Assembly: GCF_003056305.1 (NCBI RefSeq)
Contig: NZ_PYVX01000002.1
Span: 372,001-436,000, forward strand
Length of the DNA: 64,000 bases
DNA from: Halomonas denitrificans
GTDB taxonomy: Bacteria > Pseudomonadota > Gammaproteobacteria > Pseudomonadales > Halomonadaceae
Direction: 5' to 3'
Below, one piece after another: positions 25,689 to 34,594 of the stretch. Position 1 is the stretch's first letter. Each line of letters begins with the position of its first letter. The position numbers and the translations under genes are program-made. The notes below the pieces were generated by a model. It was not told the origin of the DNA and did not search any database. It was given only the letters and a program-made list of their open reading frames with translations.

Positions 25689-27209
25689 ATGATCTATGCC
25701 AACCCCGGCCAGGCCGGTTCGGTCGTCAGCTTCGCGTCGCGCTACGGCAACTACATCGGCGGCGAGTTCGTGCCCCCGGTGAAGGGCCAGTACTTCGACA
25801 ACATCAGTCCGGTCAACGGCGAGGTGTTCTGCCAGATTCCCCGCTCCACCGCCGAGGACATCGACCTCGCCCTGGACGCCGCCCATGCCGCCGCCCCGGC
25901 CTGGGGCAGGACCGCGGCCGCCGAGCGCGCCAATGCGCTGCTCAGGATCGCCGATCGCATGGAGCAGAACCTCGAGAGCCTCGCCGTGGCCGACACCTGG
26001 GACAACGGCAAGGCGGTGCGCGAGACCCTGAACGCAGACCTGCCGCTGGCCATCGACCACTTCCGCTACTTCGCCGGCTGCCTGCGCGCCCAGGAGGGCA
26101 CCGCCGCCGACATCGACGCCAACACCGTGGCCTACCACTTCCACGAGCCGCTGGGCGTGGTGGGGCAGATCATCCCCTGGAACTTCCCGCTGCTGATGGC
26201 CGTCTGGAAGCTGGCGCCGGCGCTGGCGGCGGGCAACTGCGTGGTACTCAAGCCGGCCGAGCAGACCCCGGCCTCCATCCTGGTGCTGGCGGAGCTGGTC
26301 GGCGACCTGCTGCCGCCCGGGGTGCTCAACGTGGTCAACGGCTACGGCGCCGAGGCGGGCCAGGCACTGGCGACCAGCAAGCGCATCGCCAAGATCGCCT
26401 TCACCGGCTCCACCCCCGTGGGCGCGCACATCCTCAAGTGTGCCGCCGAGAACATCATTCCCTCCACCGTGGAGCTCGGCGGCAAGTCGCCGAACATCTA
26501 CTTCGCCGACATCATGAACGCCGAGCCCGAGTTCATCGACAAGGCCGCCGAGGGCCTGGTGCTGGCCTTCTTCAACCAGGGCGAGGTGTGCACCTGCCCC
26601 TCCCGCGCGCTGATCCAGGAGAGCATGTACGACGCCTTCATGGCCAGGGTGATGGAGAAGGTGGGGAAGATCACCCGTGGCAACCCGCTGAACACCGACG
26701 TCCAGGTCGGCGCCCAGGCCTCCCAGGAGCAGTTCGACAAGATCATGTCCTACATGGAGATCGCCCGCGAGGAGGGCGCCGAGTTCCTGACCGGCGGCGA
26801 GCGGGAGTCGCTGGATCCGGCCATCAACAACGGCTATTACATCCAGCCGACCCTGCTCAAGGGCCACAACAAGATGCGCGTCTTCCAGGAGGAGATCTTC
26901 GGCCCGGTGGTGGCGGTGACCACCTTCAAGGACGAGGCCGAGGCGCTGGCCATCGCCAACGACACCGAGTTCGGCCTCGGCGCCGGCGTCTGGAGCCGCG
27001 ACATCAACGTCGCCTTCCGCATGGGCCGCGGCATCCAGGCCGGGCGCGTCTGGACCAACTGCTACCACCAGTATCCGGCCCACGCTGCCTTCGGCGGCTA
27101 CAAGAAGTCCGGCGTCGGCCGCGAGACCCACAAGGTGGCCCTCGAGCACTACCAGCAGACCAAGAACCTGCTGGTCAGCTACGACATCAACCCGCTGGGC
27201 TTCTTCTGA
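25689..27209 (+). CDS. exaC: Aldehyde dehydrogenase, AldB/ExaC type
   Basis: The 506-residue NAD(P)-dependent aldehyde dehydrogenase has the cofactor segment [32 protein letters not shown], the general base Glu in VELGGKSPN, and catalytic Cys in GEVCTCPSR (Cys301 or Cys303). The adjacent cysteine pair and length fit acetaldehyde dehydrogenases such as ExaC/AcoD. ATG 25689 follows AGGAG. A strong terminator follows. It completes the alcohol-to-acid route started by the upstream AdhP; the 157-bp gap may allow separate control. Confidence 0.93.
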   Translation: MIYANPGQAGSVVSFASRYGNYIGGEFVPPVKGQYFDNISPVNGEVFCQIPRSTAEDIDLALDAAHAAAPAWGRTAAAERANALLRIADRMEQNLESLAVADTWDNGKAVRETLNADLPLAIDHFRYFAGCLRAQEGTAADIDANTVAYHFHEPLGVVGQIIPWNFPLLMAVWKLAPALAAGNCVVLKPAEQTPASILVLAELVGDLLPPGVLNVVNGYGAEAGQALATSKRIAKIAFTGSTPVGAHILKCAAENIIPSTVELGGKSPNIYFADIMNAEPEFIDKAAEGLVLAFFNQGEVCTCPSRALIQESMYDAFMARVMEKVGKITRGNPLNTDVQVGAQASQEQFDKIMSYMEIAREEGAEFLTGGERESLDPAINNGYYIQPTLLKGHNKMRVFQEEIFGPVVAVTTFKDEAEALAIANDTEFGLGAGVWSRDINVAFRMGRGIQAGRVWTNCYHQYPAHAAFGGYKKSGVGRETHKVALEHYQQTKNLLVSYDINPLGFF

Positions 27210-27246
27210 TCGGTTGACGCCCCGGCGGGCCTCGAGCAGGTATTTC

Positions 27247-27273
27247 GGCGCGACGCGAGTCGCGCCTTTTTTT
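27247..27273 (+). terminator. Rho-independent terminator after the aldehyde dehydrogenase
   Basis: Perfect 8-bp stem (27247-27254 with 27259-27266), GCGA tetraloop and seven T. Confidence 0.92.
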
Positions 27274-27344
27274 GGCCGCTGCTACCCGCTCCGCCCGGGG
27301 TGCGTCATCATCACGGGTGCCGCCTCCGACCGGACGACACGGCC

Positions 27345-27971
27345 ATGACCGACCGCGAAGACCCCGACCTCCACCAGGCCCGCCTCGAGCGCGCGGCGTC
27401 GCTGATCCGCGCCAGCGGGGCGAGGCGGGTGCTCGATCTCGGCTGCGGTTCCGGGAGCCTGCTGCAGTACCTGCTGCGCGACGCGCAGTTCGAGCGGGTG
27501 GTCGGCCTGGAGCTCTGTGGCGAGCTGCTCGCCCAGGCCAAACTGAGGCTCGCGACGCTGCCCGCCGCCCGGGCGGGGCGCCTCGAGCTGATCTGCGGCT
27601 CCTATGCCGAGGCCCATCCGGCGCTGGTCGGCTTCGACGCCGCGGCCATGGTGGAGACCCTCGAGCACGTGCCCCCCGAGGGGCTCTCCCGGGTCGAGCG
27701 GGCGGTCTTCGCCGACCTGCGCCCCGGGCTTGTGGTGATGACCACCCCCAACGGCGACTACAACCCGCTCTACGGCCTTGCCCGCGGCGAATTTCGCGAC
27801 CCCGATCACAAGTTCGAGTGGGGCCGCGCGCGCTTTCGCGACTGGGGCCGTGGGGTCGCCCGCCGCCACGGCTATGGCGTGCGCTTCTCGGGCATCGGCG
27901 AGCTCGACCCCGACCTCGGCCAGCCGACCCAGCTGGCGCTCTTCACGCGAAACCCGCCCGGGAGCGGCTGA
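27345..27971 (+). CDS. Hen1-like RNA 3'-terminal ribose 2'-O-methyltransferase domain protein
   Basis: The 208-residue protein is a SAM methyltransferase (VLDLGCGSGSLLQYLL, residues 29-43) with the metal site that marks Hen1: ETLEH (Glu104, Glu107, His108) and a later His155 in DPDHKFEW. TTPNGDYN and the FEWGRARFRDW region also match bacterial Hen1. Hen1 methylates the 2'-OH of RNA 3' ends. The well-studied bacterial form is about 460 residues and is encoded with the Pnkp RNA-repair enzyme; here only the methyltransferase domain is present and no Pnkp gene lies nearby. ATG 27345 gives the natural domain start. Confidence 0.8.
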   Translation: MTDREDPDLHQARLERAASLIRASGARRVLDLGCGSGSLLQYLLRDAQFERVVGLELCGELLAQAKLRLATLPAARAGRLELICGSYAEAHPALVGFDAAAMVETLEHVPPEGLSRVERAVFADLRPGLVVMTTPNGDYNPLYGLARGEFRDPDHKFEWGRARFRDWGRGVARRHGYGVRFSGIGELDPDLGQPTQLALFTRNPPGSG

Positions 27972-27980
27972 GCCCGGGCG

Positions 27981-28922
27981 TCAGTCGTCCGAGAACCGGA
28001 CGGGGGGCAGCGGGGCGCGGTTGACCGTCAGCGAGAAGAGGTCGGGCCGGGCGTAGTGGCCGCAGACGTCCAGCGAGCGGCGCGCGCGCCGGGCGCTCTC
28101 GACCTCGATCTCGGCATGCAGGATGCCCTTCTCGCGGTTTAGCGGACCCGCCACCACCTCGCCGGAGGGCGCGATGACCACCGCATTGCCGACGTTGATC
28201 CACTCCTCCGGAGTGAAGAGCCGGTCGCGCTCGGGGAAGGTCGCCGGGATGTCGCTGCCCTGGATCGCGGTCGCCGTGCCGATCACCCAGCAGCCGCCCT
28301 CCCGGGCGATGTGGCGCAGGCTGGCGAGGCCGGCGTCGCTCGAGTCCCAGGTCGGGTTGATGAAGATCTCCAGGTCCTGTGCGTAGAGGGCGTAGCGCGC
28401 CAGCGGCATGTAGCTCTCCCAGCAGATCAGGCAGCCGATGCGCCCGGCGGGCGTCTCGACGACCCGAAGCCCGCTGGCATCGCCCATGCCCCAGACCATG
28501 CGCTCGGGGTTGGTCGGCATCAGCTTGCGGTGGCGGTTCAGCAGGCGGCCGTCCGGGCCGATCACCACCACGCTGTTGTAGAGGGTGGTGCCGCTGTAGC
28601 GCCGGTCGATCTCGTGGAGGCCCGTCACCAGGGTCACGCCGTGCCGCGCGGCGGCGTCCTGCAGGGGGGCGAGGGTGTCGCCCTCGAGGTCGACGGCGTT
28701 CTCGCGCAGCCGGGCATGCAGCTCGCTTGAGAGCGCCATGTCGCTCCCGGGGGCGAGTCGCCAGATCCAGGTGGGGTAGCCGGGCAGGTAGGCCTCCGGG
28801 AAGACCAGCAGCGTCGCCCCGGCGCCGACCGCCGCATCGATGGAGGCCAGCATCTGGTGCAGCGTCTCGTCGCGCTGCAGCAGGACCGGGGGCGACTGGA
28901 TCACCGCGACGTTCGTGGCCAT
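27981..28922 (-). CDS. Nitrilase
   Basis: The 313-residue nitrilase-superfamily enzyme has the full catalytic set: Glu43 (VFPEAYLPGYP), Lys133 (NRHRKLMPTNPERMVWGMGD) and Cys167 (CLICWESYMPLARYAL). The RKLMPT and CWE-x-xxPL motifs are those of true nitrilases (branch 1), which convert nitriles to carboxylic acid and ammonia, rather than amidases. Length is a little short of the 330-370 usual for helix-forming nitrilases. It converges on the Hen1-like gene with a nine-base gap and lies 65 bases downstream of an MFS transporter gene on the same strand, so they may be co-transcribed. Confidence 0.9.
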   Translation of the reverse strand: MATNVAVIQSPPVLLQRDETLHQMLASIDAAVGAGATLLVFPEAYLPGYPTWIWRLAPGSDMALSSELHARLRENAVDLEGDTLAPLQDAAARHGVTLVTGLHEIDRRYSGTTLYNSVVVIGPDGRLLNRHRKLMPTNPERMVWGMGDASGLRVVETPAGRIGCLICWESYMPLARYALYAQDLEIFINPTWDSSDAGLASLRHIAREGGCWVIGTATAIQGSDIPATFPERDRLFTPEEWINVGNAVVIAPSGEVVAGPLNREKGILHAEIEVESARRARRSLDVCGHYARPDLFSLTVNRAPLPPVRFSDD

Positions 28923-28987
28923 GGCAGGGTCCTCGTGCGCGCGGCCGGCGCCGAGGGGCGTCGCTCACGGGCACTAGCCTGACTTCA

Positions 28988-30361
28988 CTATAGCGGCGCG
29001 GGCCGGGGCGCGCCCTGCTCCGCCCAGGCGCCGTCATCCGTCCCTGCCTCGGCGGCCGCCGCCGGCTCGGCCTCGAGGTCGAGTTCCAGCTGCTCGGCCT
29101 CGTTGGCGGCCTCATCGGCCCAGGTGGTGCCCAGCGCCGCGCTGCCGGCCGGCATGGCGACATAGTGGCCGTGGGTCTCCGAGGCGCGGCTCGGGTAGTG
29201 CACCAGGCAGTAGAGGCCCACGGCGACGAGCAGGGCGTGGATCGCCGCCATGTCCCACATGAAGCCGTCGGGGCCGAGCCACTCCATCAGCAGGCCGGTG
29301 CTCACCGGGCCGAGGGTGGCGCCGATGCCCAGCGCCAGCACCAGGCTGCTGCTGGCCGCGATCACCTGGCTCGGGGTCAGGTCGTCGTTGGCATTCGCCA
29401 GGCAGAGCGAGTAGAGGGTCAGGCTGGTGCCGCCCAGCGCCGCCCCCAGCGCGATGCGCAGCAGCGGCGCGTCGGCGCCGACCGTCAGGCCGGCCAGCGC
29501 CAGCAGGGTGGCGAGGCCGGCCACTGCCACGATCACCTTCTGGCGGTCGGTCTTGTCCGACAGCTTGCCCAGCGGCCACTGCAAAAGCGCCCCGCCGAGG
29601 ATGAAGGCGCCCATGAAGGCGGCGACCTCGTCCACCGCCATGCCCGCGCGGGTGGCGTAGACCGCGCCCATGCCGAACACGGTGCCGTTGGCGATGCCGG
29701 TGAGCAGGCAGCCGATGGTGCCCAGTGGCGAGAGGCGGCAGAGTCGCCGCAGGCTCATCGACTCCGGCTGGCTGGTGTCCGGCTGCGGGGTGTGGCTCAA
29801 CAGGATCGGCACCAGCGCCAGCGACACCAGGATCGACACCAGCAGGAAGAGGATCACGCCGCCGGGGTCGGCCAGATTGAGCATCAGCTGCCCGCCACCC
29901 ATGCCGAGGTAGCTGATCACCATGTAGAAGGCCAGCAGGCGGCCGCGCAGCTGGTTGGAGGCGTAGCCGTTTAGCCAGCTCTCGGTCACCACGTAGAGGC
30001 CGGCGTAGGCGAAGCCGGTGACCAGGCGCATGCCGGCCCAGATCCAGGGGTCGATGACCATCACGTGCACCAGGATGGCGATCGAGGTGATCGAGGCCAG
30101 CGCCGCGAAGACCCGGATATGACCCACCTCGCGCAGCTTGCGGGGCGTCAGCGTCGAGCCGGCCAGGAAGCCCACGAAGTAGGAGGACATGATGACGCCG
30201 GTGGCAGTGTTGCCGAACGCCTCCTCGGCGGCGCGCATGCCCAGCAGGCTGCCCATCAGGCCGTTGCCGAGCATCAGCAGGCCGACGCCCAGCAGCAGCG
30301 CCCAGAGGCTCCAGGCGGCGGAGACGGTGGTGGTGCCGGAACGGGGGGCCGTGATCGCCAT
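28988..30361 (-). CDS. MFS transporter
   Basis: The 457-residue permease has 12 predicted membrane helices of the major facilitator fold, with a YcaD-like pattern (GNGLMGSLLGMRAAEE, FVGFLAGS, KLREVGHIRVFAA loop 2-3, and RLVTGFAYAGLYVVTESWLN). A soluble C-terminal tail of about 50 residues is rich in Glu and Ala. Substrate unknown. The gene is divergent from a LysR regulator across 140 bp and may be its target. Confidence 0.88.
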   Translation of the reverse strand: MAITAPRSGTTTVSAAWSLWALLLGVGLLMLGNGLMGSLLGMRAAEEAFGNTATGVIMSSYFVGFLAGSTLTPRKLREVGHIRVFAALASITSIAILVHVMVIDPWIWAGMRLVTGFAYAGLYVVTESWLNGYASNQLRGRLLAFYMVISYLGMGGGQLMLNLADPGGVILFLLVSILVSLALVPILLSHTPQPDTSQPESMSLRRLCRLSPLGTIGCLLTGIANGTVFGMGAVYATRAGMAVDEVAAFMGAFILGGALLQWPLGKLSDKTDRQKVIVAVAGLATLLALAGLTVGADAPLLRIALGAALGGTSLTLYSLCLANANDDLTPSQVIAASSSLVLALGIGATLGPVSTGLLMEWLGPDGFMWDMAAIHALLVAVGLYCLVHYPSRASETHGHYVAMPAGSAALGTTWADEAANEAEQLELDLEAEPAAAAEAGTDDGAWAEQGAPRPAPL

Positions 30362-30403
30362 GGGCGGCTCCTGACGAAAGAAAAAGTGGGGCTTGTCGAT
30401 TCG

Positions 30404-30419
30404 GCGCCGGATCCGGCGC
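30404..30419. promoter_or_regulatory. Perfect 16-bp palindrome between MFS and LysR genes
   Basis: GCGCCGGATCCGGCGC lies in the 140-bp divergent promoter region. It may be an operator or a transcript hairpin; no T-N11-A LysR motif is clearly centred on it. Confidence 0.35.
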
Positions 30420-30501
30420 AGGCAGGTAAAATAGGGTCCCAGTGCTATGCTGACAAACGCGATTTGCTACATCGATGCACAAGAAAAACTAAGGGTCATC
30501 C

Positions 30502-31404
30502 ATGCGCCGTCTGCCACCCCTCAACGGCCTGCGCGCCTTCGAGGCCGCCGCGCGCCACGAGAGCTTCGCCGCCGCCGGCAGCGAGCTTCACGTCACCGCC
30601 TCGGCGGTCAGCCAGCAGGTCCGGGCCCTGGAGGCCTGGCTCGAGGTCGCGCTGTTCGCGCGCCACGCCCGTGGCCTGGAGCTGACCGAGGCGGGCGAGC
30701 GCTACCTGCCGGAGCTCAGCGAGGCCTTCGACCGGCTGGAGCAGGCCACCCGCGTGCTGCAGAGCCGCGAGGCCGGCCAGGTGTTGACCCTCAACGTCAC
30801 CCCGTCGCTGGGGACGCAATGGCTGGTGCCGCGGCTCTGGGAGTTCAACGCGCGCCATCCGGAGGTCGACGTGCGCATCGGCGCCACCGAGCGCAACGTC
30901 GACCTGCGACGGGAGGACGTCGACCTGGCCGTGCGGCTGGGGCCGTCGCGGGAGCCGGGGGTGGTCTCCGAGCTGCTGCTGCGCGAGACCCTGGCGCCGG
31001 TGTGCGCGCCGGCCCTGCTCGAGGGCAAGGATCCGCTGCTCGAGCCCGCCGACCTCGGCCGCCAGCGGCTGCTGCATATCTTCGACCCGCACCCCGGCCC
31101 CCCGGTGACCGGCTGGCGCGAGTGGCTGGCGATGGCCGGTGCGTCCCAGGTGGACGCCCGCTCGGGGCCGCGCTTCAGCGTCTGGTACCTGGCGATCATG
31201 GAGGCGGTGGCCGGGCGGGGCGTGGCGCTGGGTCCCTTCAGCCTGGTCCGCGAGGAGCTCCGGGCGGGGCGGCTGGTGGCCCCCTTCGAGCCCTGGCTGC
31301 CCGCCGGCGTCGACTACTACCTGGCCTACCGGGCCGATGCCCTGGGCAATCCCGCCCTGGCGGCCTGCCGCGACTGGCTCCACGAGCTCTGTGCCCGGGA
31401 GTGA
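30502..31404 (+). CDS. LysR-family regulator (GcvA-like)
   Basis: The 300-residue protein has the LysR HTH (LPPLNGLRAFEAAARHESFAAAGSELHVTASAVSQQV, residues 4-40) and a C-terminal effector domain with the GcvA-type features TPSLGTQWLVPRL and DLAVRLGPS. It probably controls the divergent MFS gene. It is distinct in sequence from the island LysR at 15405, with host-like codon use. Confidence 0.9.
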   Translation: MRRLPPLNGLRAFEAAARHESFAAAGSELHVTASAVSQQVRALEAWLEVALFARHARGLELTEAGERYLPELSEAFDRLEQATRVLQSREAGQVLTLNVTPSLGTQWLVPRLWEFNARHPEVDVRIGATERNVDLRREDVDLAVRLGPSREPGVVSELLLRETLAPVCAPALLEGKDPLLEPADLGRQRLLHIFDPHPGPPVTGWREWLAMAGASQVDARSGPRFSVWYLAIMEAVAGRGVALGPFSLVREELRAGRLVAPFEPWLPAGVDYYLAYRADALGNPALAACRDWLHELCARE

Positions 31405-31428
31405 GGCGGGCGTCCGGCGGACACGAGA

Positions 31429-31452
31429 ACGGCGACGCCGGAGCGTCGCCGT
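31429..31452. terminator. Hairpin between convergent LysR and Spy-like genes
   Basis: A 10-bp perfect stem (31429-31438 with 31443-31452) and four-base loop lie in a 74-bp convergent gap. There is no clear T-run. Confidence 0.5.
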
Positions 31453-31478
31453 CGTGAACCGCAGTCTGTCGGGGGAGC

Positions 31479-32162
31479 TCAGTCCTCCCCGGGCGCGGCC
31501 CCGTCGGCCTGACCGTGTCGCGCCACGCCGTCGCACGGGCGCGGCTCCAGGGCCTCGCGCATCTCGGCGAGCTGCTCGTCGCTGAGGATCTCGGCAAGGG
31601 TCGCCTGATGCTCCTCGCGCAGCTCCCGCATCGTCTCTCGACGCTCCTGGTCTGAGGCAAAGTCACCCTCACGCAGCGCCTGCATGTCAGCGTAAATCGC
31701 TTCGCGGGCCTCGCGCAGCGCCTCGCGCTCGGCGTCCGAGAGCTCCCAGGTGTCGACCAGCGCGGCCAGGCGCCGCTGCATGGCCTCGCGTTGCTCGGCG
31801 CGCCGCTCGTCGCGCCACTCCTGACGGAGTTCCCGGCGCGCCGTGGCCAGGGCCTCGCGCTGCTCGTCGTCGAGGAGCTCGTCCAGGCGCTGGCGGTGTG
31901 CCTCACGCAGTTCGCGGATGGCCTTGCGGTGCTCGCGGCGGGCCTCTTCCAGCGCCTCGCGGGTCTCAGCGTCGATGCCGGCCCGCTCGAAGAGGGCCTG
32001 TCGGCGTTGCTCGTGCTGCTCGCGATGTTCCTCGCTAGCGTCGTGCTGCCAGCCCTCCTTCCAGCCCTCCTGGGGAGCAGCGCTGGCGGAGAGCGCCAGG
32101 GGAGCGAGGGCGACGGCGAGCAGGGCGGGCGCCAGCAGGGTACGGGTGAGAGAGCGGGTCAT
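31479..32162 (-). CDS. Periplasmic Spy/CpxP-like helical protein
   Basis: The 227-residue protein has a signal peptide (cleavage near residue 29, SASA-AP) and a highly charged, all-helical mature part with repeated L-D/S-D-E-Q/R-REAL units resembling the LTxxQ motif of Spy and CpxP. Spy-family proteins are ATP-independent periplasmic chaperones or stress sensors. Two similar halves are visible (residues about 60-125 and 140-205), so it may be an internal duplication, longer than the usual ~160 residues. It lies 139 bases downstream of a BaeR-like regulator on the same strand; in enteric bacteria BaeSR controls spy. Confidence 0.8.
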   Translation of the reverse strand: MTRSLTRTLLAPALLAVALAPLALSASAAPQEGWKEGWQHDASEEHREQHEQRRQALFERAGIDAETREALEEARREHRKAIRELREAHRQRLDELLDDEQREALATARRELRQEWRDERRAEQREAMQRRLAALVDTWELSDAEREALREAREAIYADMQALREGDFASDQERRETMRELREEHQATLAEILSDEQLAEMREALEPRPCDGVARHGQADGAAPGED

Positions 32163-32301
32163 GGCGGTTCTCCTTGGGTGACGCTGCCAGTCTCGTCGCT
32201 CGCGGTGCAGCCGGCATGCAGCGACGGTGCAAGAGCCGTGAATCCGCCGGTCTCCTCCAGTCTAGCCCGCCTGCGGGGGGCGCTCCGCCCGCCGTCGACG
32301 C

Positions 32302-33012
32302 CTACTCCTCCGGCTGGTACTTGTAGCCCACGCCGTAGACCGAGCGGATCACCTCGCGCTCCGGCCAGGTCTCGGCGATCTTGCGGCGCAGCTTCTTGAT
32401 ATGGCTGTCCACGGTGCGCTCGGAGACGATGCGATGGTCGCGGTACATGTGATCCATCAGCTGCTCGCGGGCGAAGATGCGCCCCGGCGACTGCATCATC
32501 ACCTTCAGCAGCTGGAACTCCACCGCGGTCAGCCCCAGGTCCCGGCCGTCGGCCAGCGCCCGCCAGCCCTCCTCGTCGAGGACCAGGTCGCTGCCGCCGC
32601 CGGGGGCGGGATCCTGGGCCGCCCGGCTGCGCCGCAGCACGGCCTTGATCCGCGCCACCACCTCCCGGGGGCTGAAGGGCTTGCAGATGTAGTCGTCGGC
32701 GCCGAGCTCCAGGCCGAGCAGGCGGTCGACCTCCTCGACCCGCGCGGTGAGCATGACGATGGCGATCTCCGGCCAGCGCTGGCGTACCTCCCGGCACAGC
32801 GTCAGGCCGTCGGTGCCGGGCAGCATCAGGTCGAGCAGGATCAGCTCGGGGCGCGTCGCGCGACCCTCGAGCCAGGGCAGCACGGCGTCGCCGTGGGCCA
32901 GGTGGTGGCTGGTGAAGCCGCTGCCCTGCAGGTAGTCGGCAACCAGGCGGGCGATCTTGGGTTCGTCCTCGACGATCAGGATCTGGACCGGGTCGGTGTC
33001 GTGGGTGCTCAT
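32302..33012 (-). CDS. baeR: OmpR-family response regulator, BaeR-like
   Basis: The 236-residue regulator has a receiver (acid pocket VEDEP, phospho-Asp in LILLDLMLPGTDG, Lys in KPFSPREVVARI) and a winged-helix DNA-binding domain ending in SVYGVGYKYQPE. The linker and recognition helix (SERTVDSHIKKLRRKI) are close to BaeR. ATG 33012 overlaps the kinase stop by four bases. It likely activates the downstream Spy-like gene under envelope stress. Confidence 0.88.
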   Translation of the reverse strand: MSTHDTDPVQILIVEDEPKIARLVADYLQGSGFTSHHLAHGDAVLPWLEGRATRPELILLDLMLPGTDGLTLCREVRQRWPEIAIVMLTARVEEVDRLLGLELGADDYICKPFSPREVVARIKAVLRRSRAAQDPAPGGGSDLVLDEEGWRALADGRDLGLTAVEFQLLKVMMQSPGRIFAREQLMDHMYRDHRIVSERTVDSHIKKLRRKIAETWPEREVIRSVYGVGYKYQPEE

Positions 33013-34448
33013 GCGGCGTCCTCCCTGGAAGCGGGGTCCTGGATGGCGGTGAAGGTGAGGGTCCAGCATAGCCCGCCGAGCGCGGAGGGCGAGGCCAGCA
33101 TCCGGGCGCCGTGGGCACGCGCCAGGGCGGTGGCGATGGAGAGCCCCAGGCCGCTGCCGCCGCTGGCGCGACTGCGCGATCCCTCCACCCGGTAGAGGCG
33201 TTCGGTGAGGCGCGGCAGCTCGGCCTCGGGCACCCCGGGGGCGCTGTCCTCCCAGCTCACCCGCACCTCGCCGTCGCGGCAGGCCAGGGTCACGCGCAGG
33301 CGGCCCGGCGCGCGGGTGTAGGCGCAGGTGTTGTCGATCAGGTTGTTCCACAGCTGGCGCAGGCGCTGGACGTCGCCGCGGATCCAGGCCGGGCCGTCGA
33401 TCGCGCGCTCCAGCCGGATGCCGCTGTCGTCGAGCCAGCCGGCGGCCTCGTCGAGTCGCGAGGCGAGGCTCTCGGCCAGGTCCAGCGGGGCCAGCTGGAC
33501 CTCCAGGGCGCCGGCATCGCTCTGCGAGAGCAGCCGCAGGTCGGCGACCAGGCGCTCCAGCTGGCCCACCTCCTGGGCCAGCGAGTGCAGGTTGTCCGCG
33601 TCCAGCGCGCGGATGCCGTCCTGCATCGCCTCGATCTCGCCGCGCAGCACGGCGAGCGGCGTGCGCAGCTCGTGGGCGATGTCCGACACCCAGCGGTTGC
33701 GCGCCTCGCGGCTGGCCTCCAGGGTCGCGGCCAGCACGTTGAAGTCGTGGGCGAGGCTCGCCAGCTCGTCGCGACCGTGCTCCGCCAGGCGGGTGCTGTA
33801 GTCGCCCTCGGTGAGGCGCCGGGTGGCCCGGGCCATGCCCCGGGTGCGTCGCCCCAGCCACCAGGAGAGGCCGCCGGCCAACAGCAGCGAGGCCAGCCCC
33901 AGGGCGGCGACGATGATGCCGAGGTTGCGCTGCTGGCGGGAGAGGAAGATGCGGTCCATGCGCGCCATCAGCTGCTGGGGCGGCCGGTAGCCGAGCATGC
34001 CGACCTCCTCGCCGTCGCTCTCGATGGGCAGCCAGCGCAGCTCCGCCGCCTCCTGGTCGCCGTCCGGGGGCAGGCCGATCACCGGCAGGCCGCCGGCGTC
34101 GTGGAGCACGAAGTCCCGGGGGTCGCCCAGGCGCCGCTCGATGCCCTCCGGCGGCGGCGTGTCGCCCGGCCACAGCTGTCGGCGCACCAGGCGATGCCAG
34201 GCGAGAGGCGACTGGCGCAGCCACTGCCAGTCGCCGCGGCGCGCCCACTCCTCGGCGAGCCCCTCGGCCAGGGTCTCGGCGCGGCGGGTCTGGGTCTTGT
34301 CGAGGTATTCGATGAAGCCCTGGTCGAGGCTGCGGGAGACGGCCAGGAACACCAGCCCCGAAATGGCCACGTTGACCACCAGGATGATCGCGAACAGCTT
34401 GATGCCGAGTCGCGAGACGGCCGGGCGGGGGAGGCGAGGCGCACGCAT
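33009..34448 (-). CDS. baeS: Sensor histidine kinase, BaeS-like
   Basis: The 479-residue membrane kinase has helices at about residues 10-32 and 165-187 flanking a periplasmic domain of about 135 residues, a HAMP domain, HisKA with the H-box SDIAHELRTPLAVLRGEIEAM, and HATPase boxes (NNLIDNTCAYT, GGSGLGLSIATAL). The layout and loop length match BaeS. I chose ATG 34448 (GGAG eight bases upstream); an in-frame start at 34490 would add 14 residues. The kinase is first in a baeS-baeR order with the Spy-like gene following. Confidence 0.87.
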   Translation of the reverse strand: MRAPRLPRPAVSRLGIKLFAIILVVNVAISGLVFLAVSRSLDQGFIEYLDKTQTRRAETLAEGLAEEWARRGDWQWLRQSPLAWHRLVRRQLWPGDTPPPEGIERRLGDPRDFVLHDAGGLPVIGLPPDGDQEAAELRWLPIESDGEEVGMLGYRPPQQLMARMDRIFLSRQQRNLGIIVAALGLASLLLAGGLSWWLGRRTRGMARATRRLTEGDYSTRLAEHGRDELASLAHDFNVLAATLEASREARNRWVSDIAHELRTPLAVLRGEIEAMQDGIRALDADNLHSLAQEVGQLERLVADLRLLSQSDAGALEVQLAPLDLAESLASRLDEAAGWLDDSGIRLERAIDGPAWIRGDVQRLRQLWNNLIDNTCAYTRAPGRLRVTLACRDGEVRVSWEDSAPGVPEAELPRLTERLYRVEGSRSRASGGSGLGLSIATALARAHGARMLASPSALGGLCWTLTFTAIQDPASREDAA

Positions 34449-34594
34449 GGGCAGGCTCCGGGGTCGAGGGATGGCGAGGGGCGCGATCATTCTCGCCGCC
34501 GGACGTGCAGCCTTCGTTCAGGCACTGTGCAGGCAATGTGCAGGTCGTCGACAGCCTCGCGCACTCGGCGGGGGCCGGCAAGCCCGCCCGCGCC

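Noticed and set aside
33013-34581. Upstream extension of the BaeR-like frame
   Set aside because: It overlaps the kinase gene in another frame. The receiver domain begins just after ATG 33012, which also makes the usual four-base overlap.
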